64,000 nucleotides of DNA from assembly GCA_012274445.1 (NCBI GenBank), contig JAAROD010000014.1:117001-181000 (forward strand). Direction: 5' to 3'. The DNA comes from Sclerotiophoma versabilis (Eukaryota; Ascomycota; Dothideomycetes; Pleosporales; Didymellaceae). The notes under the pieces are model-generated. The model did not search any database, had not been told where the DNA came from, and saw only the letters and a list, made by a program, of their open reading frames with translations. Positions 53,187 through 64,000 of this stretch are shown here, in pieces. The position numbers were made by a program, and so were the translations under genes. Positions within the stretch are counted from its first letter, which is position 1, and each line of letters begins with the position of its first letter.

Positions 53187-53934
53187 ATGCCTCGTCAAGT
53201 TGCTCCTCCCCCCACTGGCGAGTTTCAGGTTACTCTCTCCAAGCCCTTCTCTGGTATGTCGACGTCTCCTGTCTATCCAGTGTGTTTGTGTTCAGTGTCG
53301 TTTGCGTCGTTTGAATTTTGAATCTAGTATTGTATTCGTTGGTCACTCCGGTTCTAATACAGCACAGGCATACCAACACAGCAGATCGAAGTCATCGGCG
53401 GCCACAACGGGTCTGCATCGATCCGCCGCACGAATACATCTGACAATGGCACGTCGGATGAGAAGAAGGGCAATGTTCCTGCGTGAGTCCCCTTCCTGTT
53501 TGCTGTAATCCCCACCCCAACGATGGTGGAAGGCGTGGATTTGCTAAAGGGGAATACTTTGGTTTGTTGGATGTACTGTTGGATATATGATTTCTAGACC
53601 TTTGTTTTCAATGTTTATGTTTTTGAGGCCAATGCCGTTCAGGCCAATGTCGCACAACCCAAGACTAACGCTCTCCAGCGACAACGTAAAGGAACTCCTC
53701 CGTCTCGTTTCATCCCTGCGTGGCTTCCCGTCAAACGCGTCCAAGGATCTCTACGGCGCGGATGTGAAGGTGGATTTCAACACGATGGAGATCCAGTGGA
53801 GCAATGGCGACGACGACAGCGCGAGCGATGTAGTGGGTGAGATTGCGGGCGAGCAGAAGGACGAGTTTAAGAGGGTTGCCGAGAGCATTGAGGCGCTAGC
53901 GAGGACGTTTGCTAAGAAGGATAGCGCTGTTTGA
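53187..53934 (+). CDS. Small protein of unknown function, 145 residues
   Basis: Three exons (53187-53253, 53368-53482, 53679-53934) give 145 residues; the introns (114 and 196 nt) are longer than others in the window. The sequence starts MPRQVAPPPTGEFQVTLSKP, has a Ser/Thr/Asn-rich, probably disordered centre (RRTNTSDNGTSDEKKG) and a helical C-terminal half (DNVKELLRLVSSLRGFPSN ... EFKRVAESIEALARTFAKKD). There is no signal peptide or membrane segment. I do not recognise the family. Clean splice sites, a TATA-like box and good coding character support a real gene. Confidence 0.72.
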
Positions 53935-54278
53935 GGGAGTAGTGCAGGTTAGCACTGGAGGTGATCGGTTAACCTGAAAATTGGGATTGACGCAGATTGT
54001 TAGCTATGAAGTAAGCAGAGTGTACAAAGTGACCAAAGCTAAAGCTATTCATGTCTCTTTGAAGATGGTTCTGCGCTCGGGAAGTGAAATGAGATATGAA
54101 TTACGCGGTAGTGATATAAACGCAATAAGATCCAGATGCCGAAGCACTGGCGAGAGCACATTCAAACCCAAACCCACCAAGCTCCAAGCTCCATCGTAGC
54201 GCATGACATCAGCTCCACATACAAAAACGACCATTAGCCAATAACGCCCTGATGAACCCACTTCTACAACATAAGCTT
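53935..54278. other. Short intergenic between convergent genes
   Basis: 3' flanks of the small protein gene and phospholipase D; nothing else seen. Confidence 0.5.
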
Positions 54279-56869
54279 CTACGTGTAGATAGACTCGGTG
54301 AAGGCATTAACCTGCAACCCCTTCTCAGCCAAATCCGCCTTCTCCATGAACTTCAACTGCATCCAAACCAAATGTCCTTGAATACGATCCAACTCCTGCC
54401 TAATCTCCGCGACAGGGCGGACCTTATCGTATAAATGGCCTTGCTTGTGCTCCTTGTCGTTCTTCGGGTTCGGTGTGAATTTATCGTAATCCTCAAAGGT
54501 GAGGATATTATCGTCGGGGTCGGCGTGGAAAAGAGTACGGAAAACTTCTGTGTTGGTGGTTGCGCGCTGGCACCACTCGCCCCAGAGCTTTTCGGACAGC
54601 GGGTCCGAGACAAAGTCTGCTTCCGGCCCGGGCTGCGGGTCGTTCGGAGAGTTTTCGCCAGGGGGCTGCGCGTTGGGGTCGTCGGAGGCTTCCAAGGCTT
54701 GTGCGGGAAGCAGCCCCATGTGCTCGCGCCAGAGGTTGGAGCGCAGGTCGTGCGCGAGGCGAGCGGCCTTGTATGGTTTGCCATCCATTAGGGTATCAAT
54801 TTCATCTCTGTCTTGCAGGACGATGGAAAGCTCGGAGTCGTGTAAGCCGAGTTGCGAGCGGTCGTTGATATTGGAGGAGCCGCAGATTACGTATTTGTCG
54901 TCGATAATACAGAGCTTGGCGTGGATGTAGAGTTCTTCCTGGAAGAAGTGGTTCTTTTCATCTTCTGGGTCGCCTTCCCATTCTTCATTGCTTGGCTTTT
55001 TGTCGTTAAGCATGGCGTCATCTGCTATCGAATCCGGATCGATGATGCCGCCCTGATCACCTTTGCCAACGTCTGCTTCTTCGCCCATGAACCTTTTCCT
55101 CAGTTCGGCAGCCTTTGCTCGTGCTTCCTCTCCGTCCTCGAGCGGTGCTTCCAGTTCCTCAATTTCGGCCTGTTCGAGCTCCATGTACGATGTTCCCGAC
55201 TCCTCTTCACGTTTCTTGAGCGTCGGGGTGACATTGATGCGATCGTATGATCGAAGATTAAAGAAGAAGATGTGCTCGTTCGGGTCGACGCCCTGCGCCT
55301 TGACTCGCTCGAAGATGCTGTCCTCCCCACGGCAAATACTCTTGAATTGGTAGTCCATAATCGCGCGAGTCCCCGCGGCAGCATTATCTCGGAGATCGCC
55401 TGCAAAACCTGGGATTGCCGGGATGATGATAATGACTCGAAAGTTGCGGCCTTCCTTGCTGGCATTCACAACAGCCTCAACAATGGCAGCACCTATCTGG
55501 TTATGGACAGGACTACTGTCGTCTTTTCGTGTGTTTGTGATGAAGAACTGGTTCTCGATGTACACAAAGTGCTTTGCGTTTCGGATGAGTTCGATGTAAG
55601 CGTTCTGAATGCTATGCTCCTCAGGCAGAATCCCCATACTCCAATCACAGCTACTCCGCACCAGTTGCGCATGTACTGTGCCGCGATTATCCAGGTTCTT
55701 TTGGGAGAGTGGTGTCTTTGGGTGGTGCACATAGTCACCGACGGGGAACTTAGGTCTTTGCACGCCGATAAGATCCTCGTCCTGACCTTCTCGTCCTTCC
55801 ATAGTGATCCAATCGTATCGCTCATCACGCTTATATTTGTCACGCTTCACAAAATTCCAGCGGAGGACGAAGTGCTCGGCGATATCATAAACAGCCGGGC
55901 CAATGACGCCCATGGCGACATCGTGCCATGGCATGCGACCGTATTCGAGTTTGTTGAGCTTGTTTGACTTCCAGTCTTCGACGCCCTCGAAGTCCAATAT
56001 GCGGTTGTTGTTGAAGTCTTGACCCGGGAAAATCTGGTTCTGAATTCCGGATGGATGCACATCCGCCAGCGGATGCTGCTTGTTGTCCCATCGACCGTAG
56101 CACAAGTCCAGGCCTCCAATGAAAGCCATTGCATAGTCGATGACGATAAACTTCTCGTGGTGCGCCCAGTAGAATGTCATATCGGACGCGTTTTCAAACA
56201 CGTTGTGATCCGGATGCCTCATCACTTTAATGTTACCGTACCCCGGTTCACCCTCCTTTATGAGACCACTGAGGGCTTTTTTGGTGTGCTGACTGTTACA
56301 TGTAAGTGCAGCGGAGACCTTGAAATTGTCAGTCTCTAGGGCACTTTTGACTTTATCCATTTACATACCTCTTTGTAAACAGAAACATAGATCTTCACAC
56401 CAGCTTGAGCTCGGCGCTTGAGGATTTGATCCAGTCGCCACTTTTGGTTGTAGAATGGTGGACGCTTGAGGAAGAGCTCGGGCGATAACCACCAATCTGC
56501 GATGTAGATGGTCTCTTGCGCCTTCTCCAATGCCTCGGCAACAGCCCAGAAGTAATCTCTGCCATCCACATACCACTTCACCAGATTGCCTTCTCTCTCT
56601 GGCGCAAACGAAAGGAATCGATGATTCTCTGAGACCCTTGTACGCTTTGCGTCCGTGGCCTGCTCATGCTCCTCGTCGTGACGATGGTTGGTGTTGAACA
56701 GATTCTTGAATTTGCCGACTTTATGACTGACATGCACAGCCTTGATATGCGCATCTCTCAATTTCGTGTGCTCAAGCTTCTCTTGCAACTCCTGTAATTT
56801 CTCGCTGGCCTTGTGGTTGAAAGGGTGAAAGAACTTCTTCAACCCCGTCTTTTTCTCGGCATCAGCCAT
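54279..56869 (-). CDS. Phospholipase D (two HKD motifs)
   Basis: Hydrolyses phosphatidylcholine to phosphatidic acid and choline at membranes. Two exons (56869-56369, 56318-54279) give 846 residues. After a basic, helical start (KKFFHPFNHKASEKLQELQE) come WYVDGRDYFWAVAEALEKA and IYIADWWLSPELFLKRPP, typical of eukaryotic PLD. HKD 1 is HHEKFIVIDYAMAFIGGLD and HKD 2 is HAKLCIIDDKYVICGSSNIN; both keep His, Lys and Asp. YIENQFFIT is the usual strand before domain 2. The splice joins VYKE to VSAALTCNSQHT, exactly the family reading. No PX or PH domain precedes the core, so it is the short fungal PLD form and not full Spo14. A charged acidic insert (about residues 560-640) lies between the two halves. 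Confidence 0.95.
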
Positions 56870-58466
56870 GTTTGAGGCGCCCGGGCGTTGCTGTGCTTAT
56901 CACAAAGAATTGCGACAATTGAGGCGCGGGAAGAGGCTGAGAGGTGAGGCTTCGCAGTGGAGAAGCTTGCAGCGCAGGGACTGATCTTGTACACTGGTGT
57001 AGCACGGTGCAAACCGGTATTCACTGTGGAGTTGCAGCAGCAATGCGTGAGCGGGAAGAACAGATGACGTGACGCCAAGAGCCAGTTAAGCCACGCTTAG
57101 GCAGGCGCCGTCTCTAGGGCTAATTGATGTGGTTCGCAATCGTTTCATGTGCCAATTCACAGCGCGCTATCGCGTTCAATTCTTTGATTTTGCACGTTCT
57201 GCATTCGCCTTCTCGAAGCCGCAGTTCGAAAGTTCGTACTGAGAGGGTGCATGTTCCTCTAGATCTTCATACCACCTTACTCGGAATGTAATTCCGACCC
57301 CTGCGCGGCATCAACTGAGCAATGCATGTGATTGGACTAGTGGAACGCCTCTGGTATTTGGAGGGGCTGGAGCACGCGAGCGCTGCCTTTTTCATCCACC
57401 CTCCCAAACGGGCAGCTGCAAGGAGGAAGCAAGTCGACCTGACACGGCAAATATTCTCGACCATCAGTAGAACATCAGCAGGTGATAATCGAAAGGTGAA
57501 GGTTGGCCTAGTAGAAGGTAGTCGACCGCAAAAAAACCAAGCTTTGCGCGCTCGAGATAAGCTTTTTGCCAGATCCCCGCCTAAAGCACATCTCCCGGCA
57601 CGAGCTATGATGAGCCACAACGCGCTTCACAGGATGGAGCATGGGTCAAGTGTGGCTAGCTCGATGGCCTCTTGATGACGTTCGACTGCGCTCTGATCAG
57701 ATTCCAATGATGATCGCTTATTTACTAACGATCCAACCGTCTTCGGACAGACTGAGCGTAGTGTGCCCTCTTGATGCATACCACATTGAGAGCACCTCTT
57801 CAGTTGAAGGGAGAACTTTCTATAGGTAAAGGTTATAGTCAAATTATAGTGCAAAGTCAGATGTGCTCCTGAGAAATGGCACGACATCAACATATTCGAA
57901 AGCCGACTTCCCTCGACCAATGCAATTATGGATTGCGACAAGTTCTACATACAAAGATAGACAGTTAAAAGAAAACGAAGTGGTGATCTTTATATAGAGC
58001 CTTAATCCAAGGTCGCCTGCACTATTCAAATGGAAACATTGGGTTTGTATCGACTGAAGCGGCAGACTATCGTGAAGACGAGGAGAAGGCTCTAAAAGAC
58101 GCTGAATTTATTCCAAGCCATCCATGCCGCTATCTGAAAATCAGGTGTGGGGTCAGTGTATAAGAGTCACAATACGTCATATAGAGTCCTCAATGCCTTC
58201 AAGACAACAGGTCATGGGCTTTTTCGGTTCCACAGTAGCACTGTGCGGCCGGCTTCACTCGTGCAATATATTGTTAAGATCACCATCCCGACAACTTGAT
58301 ACAGGCATGGTACGTTTAAACAATGCTAAGAATACAGTATACCTGATACCTCCCTCAGCGGAAGGAAAGCACCATCTCATAATTCCCATCGGCTAGCCAG
58401 CCGTTGACGGATACCGTTGTAATGTCATAGGTCGAATGTATCATAGAAACACAACCAAGCTCCCCC
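56870..58466. other. Intergenic, 1.6 kb
   Basis: Holds the PLD promoter and the 3' flank of the GH43 gene. The frames at 57267-57675 on both strands have no recognisable domain. I see no repeat or RNA gene. Confidence 0.5.
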
Positions 58467-59637
58467 TCAAACCACAACAGGCCACCCATCCTCCCACTCA
58501 AGGCCATTCCACCCGAAGAAAAACTGATCCTCCTCATACCCAACACTCGGTCTAACTGTAACTTTTCAGCCCTACTCAACACCCTCATCAGCGCTGGTCA
58601 CTTACCGTAGTGGTAGTAAATCACATCCCTCTCCTTTTCACCATCTTTTCCCGGCAGTCTTATAACCCCTTGACCCCCCGGCGCATACACATCTCCATGG
58701 CTCGCCAAAATCGTCGTCCCACCATTCTGGGTCCGGCAATCCCTGCCCTCGCGGTCAAGATACGGGCCCGTGACGGCATCAGCACGACAAACCGCGATAT
58801 GGTACTCGTCACCCGGCGGTGCGAGGTAAGGTGACCTAGAAGGGGTATTACAGCATGCGCCCACGGAGTAGAAGAGGTAGTAGTATCCGTCGTGTTTGTA
58901 TGTGATCGCGCCTTCAACAACAGCAGCACTAGCTGTCGAGTTGGTCACGATGGCATGAATATCCTTACTCTGCACCATACTGCCGTCGAGCGCCATCAAG
59001 TCATCGTGTGACGGGAGCGAGAACTGCTGGATGCCGGACCAATAGCTGCCGAAAGTGAAGTAAAGGGTGTCATCGGGCTGGTCCTGGAAGATGTAGGGAT
59101 CAATGAGGTTGTAGGAGGATTGCTGGGGGAGATTGAGCGAGCCATGGTCTGTCCAGAGCCCTGAGAGGGAGGAAGCAGTCGCGAGGCCGATTTGTGAGGC
59201 TTGGTTGCCCAAGGTGCTGACAGAGTAATGAATGTAGTACAAGTCGTCGAATTTGGAAATTGATGGAGCCTGCGGCTATCAGTGTTGCTGCTCTAATCGG
59301 AGGAAAGGAGAAGAAGCTTTACCCATATATCTTGGTTAGGAGCGACCTGTATCTTGGTGCCTTCGGGCAGGAGAGGACCCTTGTATGTCCATGGTCCTTT
59401 GATAGACGGTGCAGTAGCGACAGCGATGTTGCCACTTGTAGAGAAACGCCAGTAAGTGCCGTCTTCGTAGGTAATGCTGGGGTCATGGATCCAAGAGATG
59501 TTCCCGTAGCATGGCGCCGGATCAGGGTAAGGAGACGGGTGGTAGTCTTTGTCACCTTGCGGAATTGGTGAAGTAAGGCTGAGGTGGAAAAGAAGAGGTA
59601 TGAAAGTCGCAAGAGTGACGAGTGTCGAGAGACCCAT
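58467..59637 (-). CDS. Secreted GH43 arabinan endo-1,5-alpha-L-arabinosidase-like
   Basis: Five-bladed propeller glycosidase, 355 residues from three exons (59637-59323, 59269-58606, 58555-58467). Start MGLSTLVTLATFIPLLFHLS is the signal peptide; longer in-frame starts exist but spoil it. The three catalytic acids of clan GH-F are visible: Asp in SWIHDPSITYEDG (base), Asp in NLIDPYIF (pKa modulator) and Glu in VVEGAITYKHDGYYYLFYS (acid). WAPSISKFDDLYYIHYS is formed by the first splice. The last splice (GTAAGT...TTACAG, 58605-58556) leads into SVGYEEDQFFFGWNGLEWE and a stop at 58467, which is the family's end; a longer frame to 58355 there is wrong. It would cut the arabinan side chains of pectin, complementing the pectate lyase-like protein nearby. 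Confidence 0.92.
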
Positions 59638-60917
59638 GGCTGTGAGGAAAGGGATCGCCTTGGAGAGGAAGGAGTATAGTTTTTCAGCTGACTTTCCTCT
59701 GTACATACAATGCAGTGGAAAGCACGGAAAGGGTATTGTTAAAACTATTGAGATGTACTTATAGCAATACAAATCCAAATATCAGGGTCATGCCGGCACT
59801 GTCATTCAGCTACTACAAACGCTTGCGCAGTGATTGACGGACGCCGTGGTGTGGCGGTAAGCAGCCGCTAAGCTGTGCGCACTTTCGAGCTGTTCTCGTG
59901 GTATATGAAGTAACATAACAAGGATCAGCTGTATGTGGGCATCTTGAAACCTGACATTACAGTCTGTGACGACTAATTGGCTCGCGCTGACTGGTTGTGA
60001 ATGCTGACCTTTGGCCTAAAACATAAGCCTCGCTGTTTGTTTCGAGGCCTTCGATCTAGTCATGAGAACTCTGTAATACTCTCGTGAGCATATAGTCACC
60101 TGTTATTTGTTCACTTAATGATAAAATATACATATCCCTCTGCCAAGGCGGTGAGGCAGTGTTGGAGAGATCAGGCGCATAGTGAAAAGGAAATGGTTGG
60201 GTCGGGAAAGACGTCTATGAAAATGTCAGCGTCACATCTTTGCGATCTTCACTTGCTTGGAAAGATGCATGATGTATAGTTAGTCCCGGTATCGTTGTCG
60301 AAGGTTGCATTCGGCTGTCAATACCCTGAGTCGCACAAGTAGTGCCGAGGAGTATAGCCAATCCTGGAGCTACACAGAACCGCCACGTGCAATGCCATAG
60401 TTGGTGCCATGGATCAGATCACATTGCCATGTCGTACAAAGATGATGGCCAGGAGCTTACGGTAAATGGTAGAGGAAGTGAGATCGTCGGGTCCTGTGCA
60501 CCCTGCGCTGGAATATGCAATCGGTGATTGGACTCAAGCTTCATTCGCTGCCCACATCTCGTGTGATTAAAGGGGCTCCTGGGAATCGAGTCAAGGCATG
60601 TGGAGCTTGCGGGTATGGCGCAACGTGGCTGTGATCACAACAGCAACACTGTGGGACTGAACACCTACTCAGTCGCTGTGCCGTCCTAAATAGAGCACCT
60701 GCGGGATAAGATAGCGAGGGCAAGTCAAAAGAAATCAAATCATAGCGCAGTGATGTCATGCGCGTTGGCAAACACAAGATCTGGCACTCCAAGTGGATCT
60801 TTGATCGGCTTTCGAAATTGTGTATGGCATTGACTGGTGTTAATCGATACGATGCAGTTACTCAAGGCACTAATACGCCGTCTGCGCTCTTATTTATACC
60901 TCAGCAGAGCATCGCGT
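59638..60917. other. Intergenic, 1.3 kb
   Basis: No gene visible; the frames at 60342-60970 lack any domain. Contains the GH43 promoter and the 3' flank of the SDR gene. Confidence 0.5.
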
Positions 60918-61813
60918 CTAGCTGGGTGCCTTGTAGCCATCAACATCGGTACTGTTGGTCCACTCCTTGAATTTTTCCACGTTCTCCTTAGTCGCGTCCA
61001 CCTTGGTGGTCATAGCCTTATACGCATCAGTGCCGACAGCGCAGCGAAGGGGGGGATTTTCCACAACGGCCAAGTCATAGAAGACCTTAGCCGCCTTGGC
61101 AGGGTCACCAGGCTGTGTGTGATGCCTGTTCTGTGCGTTCTTCTTCGGGTCCATATGATCGTATGCATCGTTCTTGACTTCACCAAACTGCATACTGCGA
61201 CCAGACCAGTCGGTTCGGAAGCCACCGGGCTCGATGCATGTCAGTTTGATGCCCCACTCGGGCTTGATTTCCTTCGACAGCGCTTCGGTAAATCCTTCCA
61301 CCGCCCATTTAGACGCGCAGTAGATGGAGAAGGAAGGTACACCTACTGCGTAAGCTTGCTGGCTTCGATTTCAGACAGATGGTGCTCACCAATTTGGCCT
61401 CCAATAGAAGTTACTTGCTGAATTACACCTCCAGTTTTGAGTTCTCGCATTGTCTCCAGTGCCTTCCTTGTCACATCGATCAACCCGAAGAAGTTAATGT
61501 CCATCTGTTGCCTTAGTTGCTTGTCGGATAGTGTCTCGAAGGGCCCGCTCAGACCGTAACCAGCATTGTTTACAACGACGTCGACGCGCTTGAATTTCTT
61601 GACCGCAGCCTCGAACGCTTTGTCGATAGAGCTTTTGTCGGTGACATCGAGGTCGACCAGGAGGCTGTTGGAGTCATTTGCATCATCAAACTTCAGTTTT
61701 GAGCTGTCGCGAGCCGTAGCAACGACGTGGTCGCCGTTCTTAAGGACGACCTTAACTAGCTCTTCTCCAAAACCAGTTGAAGTGCCGGTGATCAGAAAAA
61801 CGCGGGGTGCCAT
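60918..61813 (-). CDS. Short-chain dehydrogenase/reductase
   Basis: NAD(P)-dependent enzyme of 282 (or 283) residues, exons 61813-61390 and 61342-60918. The cofactor motif is TGTSTGFGEELVKVVL; VVVNNAGYGLSGPFE is the NNAG motif; catalytic Ser is in QQVTSIGGQIG and the YxxxK is SIYCASKWAVEGF, both next to the splice. IEPGGFRTDW is the PG loop. The intron ends CAGTAG: either AG can be used, adding or dropping one codon (IGVGVPS or IGGVPS). Fungal relatives are annotated as oxidoreductases of unknown substrate. No signal peptide, so cytosolic. Confidence 0.92.
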
Positions 61814-62839
61814 GTTGTGTTCGTCGCTTGTTTCTGGGTTGGGTTGGATTAACTGAGTCAGCTTCGTGTGTCCTCGTACACAGCGTCCGGACCGCTCTTT
61901 ATGCATTCCATAATGACCAGGGTCCAGACAACGTACGTCAACAGCGGATTTACGTCTTCGCACTTGAAGACGTAGCCACCAAACGGTCCTAACTAGAGTA
62001 CCCTATTGTCCAAAGACGGACTGGTGCGCAGATAGGAAACACAAATCGCAGCGCGTCAGAGATCTTGTAGCCGAAGTAGGGGTGTGACGTCGGCACTTTA
62101 GCCTGGCTAAGGTTAACTCCGGTCAGCACACTCGTATTGATGAAAAGCGGGAATCAACAACGATCACTTCCCAGCTGCCTGAAGCAGACAGGTTGAAGAC
62201 TATACTCCTACTTAAGTACAGTTTCCTGTAGTCCATTACCTATTTATAATTGTGCAAGACTTCCGCAAAGTCGCTCTGGATGTTTACCAGATACCAAGGG
62301 ATGCGACCTTGGGCTGCTTCTTTAGGCAACGGGAGAGGTACCATCATGAGCCTCATCTCAACTAATCTGTATGAGTACCGCGATTGTGCACAGCAGACTC
62401 GTGTTTCTAACGTGAGGCTCAGAGAATGTCTGCACAATATTTGATACTCCGCCTTAGCACGTTGTGCATGCGCATTCAACGTCGATTGCATCATGTGCTT
62501 CACTGGATCTTGACGGGTTACCAATTGGATTTTGTGCAAGCAAGATAAACTGCTGAGCATCGCAAAATGACTTGTGAGGACTAACAGCGTAGAACAAGCT
62601 ATGCCAAAAAAGGGCAGATGATTGGCAGGCGCGTCGTCCCAATATGGTTAGATTCGACGCGCACCTGCCATTTTCGCGTTCGTTACCCAGTCGATCTGCC
62701 CCTCTCCACTCTGTCAACAACGACTGTGCGTTTTTTGAGATACCCCATATCTGCTGCTTCACGCTTGTTCGACCGCGAAGAGAAGCGATTGAGTGCCCAG
62801 TAGTCGCTTTCCAACTTCGAAACCAGCAGAACCCGCACC
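61814..62839. other. Intergenic between divergent SDR and MCM3 genes
   Basis: 1.0 kb with short frames only; two promoters. GGCGCGTCG and CGACGCG-type motifs at 62628-62664 (GGCGCGTCGTCC, TCGACGCGC) resemble the ACGCG core of MBF cell-cycle boxes, which would suit MCM3. Confidence 0.45.
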
Positions 62840-64000
62840 ATGACCGAGGTGATCAGAGATGAGGAGGTGCGCAGGCGCATCCGTCTCGCGCAGGAGTTCT
62901 TGGACCCAGGTATGCATGGTCTGTGGCCTTATACAGTACATGTGCTTACAGCTGCGCAGATGATGTATCTCAAAGAAGGTAATGCGGCTGTCAGAGGACG
63001 GTAAACACGGCAATACTAACGTCTACAGCTACCGCCCAGATATCTTGGTGATGCTAAACAGAGGACAAAGAAGACTCACTGTATGTCGAGCCCCCGTAAA
63101 CTACATGACAAAGACTAAATTGGCCTAGGTCAGCATCGATGAGATCCGAGCGCACAACCGCGAACTGGCCGACGGCCTCCTGAACCAGCCCTTCGACTTC
63201 GCAGAAGCATTCGACCGCGCCCTCAAAAGTGTTGTCGAAGCCTTTACCGACCGCCCAAAAAATGAGTCTGGTCCTGATGTCGTATACTACTGCGCCTACA
63301 TTGGCAGCTTCGGTGAATACTCGTGCAACCCCCGCACTCTCAGCTCCAACCAGCTCAACCATATGGTGTCGCTGGAAGGTATCGTCACAAAGACATCGCT
63401 CGTCAGGCCGAAGGTGGTCAAGAGCGTGCACTACAACGAGACCAAGCAAAAGTTTCACTTCCGCGAATACAGAGATCAGACCATGACAACAGGCGCTGCG
63501 AGCACAAGTGTATACCCCACTGAAGATGAAGAGGGCAACCCAGTAAGCGTTTTGAAGCTGCAGGGGAGAAGGGAAGGGGCTAACGAATGCAGCTCGTCAC
63601 CGAATATGGTTACTGTGTCTACAGAGATCACCAGACCATTTCGATACAGGAAATGCCCGAGCGCGCGCCTGCCGGTCAGCTGCCGCGCTCTGTCGACGTT
63701 ATCTTGGACGACGATCTCGTAGATCGCGTGAAGCCAGGTGATCGCATCCAGCTCGTCGGTATCTACCGCTCGCTCGGAAACCGCAATGCTGGCGCTGGCA
63801 GCTCAACTTTCCGCACTCTCATCCTCGCCAACAATATAATCCTGCTGTCGTCCAAGTCTGGCGGTGGTATCGCGCAAGTCAGCATCACCGACACAGACAT
63901 CCGCAACATCAACAAAATCGCCAAGAGCAAGAGAGTCTTTGACCTTCTCTCTCAATCACTAGCACCGTCAATCTACGGTCATGACTACATCAAGAAGGCT
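62840..64000 (+). CDS. MCM3: MCM3, replicative helicase subunit (5' part, truncated by window end)
   Basis: Subunit of the Mcm2-7 ring, the eukaryotic replicative helicase, loaded at origins in G1. Exons in view: 62840-62909, 62960-62978, 63029-63080, 63129-63542 and 63593 to the window end; the frame is continuous. It starts MTEVIRDEEVRRRIRLAQEF, then YRPDILVMLNRGQRRLTVSI, then the N-terminal OB region: YYCAYIGSFGEYSCNPRTLS and HMVSLEGIVTKTSLVRPKVV, characteristic of MCM3. LVTEYGYCVYRDHQTISIQE and PERAPAGQLPRSVDVILDDD follow. The frame ends at SIYGHDYIKKA, just at the beginning of the AAA+ ATPase module, so Walker A and B lie beyond the window. The very short second exon (19 nt) is supported by reading frame and family alignment. 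Confidence 0.95.

Noticed and set aside
57267..57675. Overlapping frames of 117 residues on both strands
   Set aside because: Neither shows a domain, and mutual overlap suggests chance.
58355..58588. 77-residue frame at the end of the GH43 gene
   Set aside because: The spliced GH43 reading uses another frame here (SVGYEEDQFFFGWNGLEWE) and stops at 58467.
1..64000. CRISPR arrays, bacterial operons, ribosome-binding sites, prophage or insertion sequences
   Set aside because: Eukaryotic sequence with spliced genes; no regularly spaced repeats or transposase genes were seen.

Overview
The window looks like a nuclear chromosome segment of a filamentous ascomycete (Pezizomycotina). A Dothideomycete is my guess, but the sequence alone does not prove the class. 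The reasons are: most genes are split by 48-60 nt GT...AG introns with CTAAC/CTGAC-like branch points; several families are typical of these fungi (highly reducing PKS, Pth11/rhodopsin-like membrane protein, DUF6594, Fta1/CENP-L, ACS-type MFS permease); and a 5S rRNA gene sits alone between protein genes. I rebuilt 22 intact or window-truncated protein genes (all but four of them spliced; exon sums checked to be multiples of three), one GMC pseudogene, one tRNA, one 5S rRNA and two doubtful small ORFs.

Layout. 0.6-10.6 kb: a monocarboxylate-type MFS transporter facing tail-to-tail a 2549-aa highly reducing polyketide synthase with no enoylreductase, a degenerate methyltransferase and an ACP of the PKS-NRPS type followed by a long low-complexity tail. 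10.6-15 kb: about 4.4 kb with no convincing gene, holding one strong hairpin. 15.0-24.6 kb: housekeeping block with tRNA-Leu(UAA), a Mid2/WSC-like wall-sensor-type protein, La RNA chaperone and mitochondrial ribosomal protein S4 from a shared 259-bp promoter, a membrane protein of unknown function and LSM4. 25-37 kb: accessory metabolism (SDR, allantoate/nicotinate-type permease, zinc-free MDR oxidoreductase, secreted FAD oxidase, rhodopsin-like membrane protein, secreted Yellow/MRJP-like protein). 37.8-40.9 kb: a divergent pair, DUF6594 membrane protein and a protein with two tandem retropepsin-like domains. 42.7-46.7 kb: Hsp88/Hsp110 divergent from the kinetochore protein Fta1/CENP-L. 47.4-59.6 kb: broken GMC oxidoreductase, intronless secreted pectate-lyase-like protein, 5S rRNA, small unknown protein, phospholipase D, GH43 arabinanase. 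60.9-64 kb: another SDR, then the 5' part of MCM3, cut by the window edge.

How it works together. RNA genes and RNA-handling proteins (La, LSM4, tRNA, 5S) are spread through a normal core region. Core genes alternate with accessory islands: a possible minimal secondary-metabolite locus at the left end, and secreted plant-polysaccharide enzymes (pectate lyase-like, arabinanase) plus secreted oxidases on the right, which fits a plant-associated or saprotrophic life. The items most worth following up are the PKS architecture, the tandem retropepsin-like protein and its divergent DUF6594 neighbour, the multiply broken GMC gene and the intronless pectate lyase.
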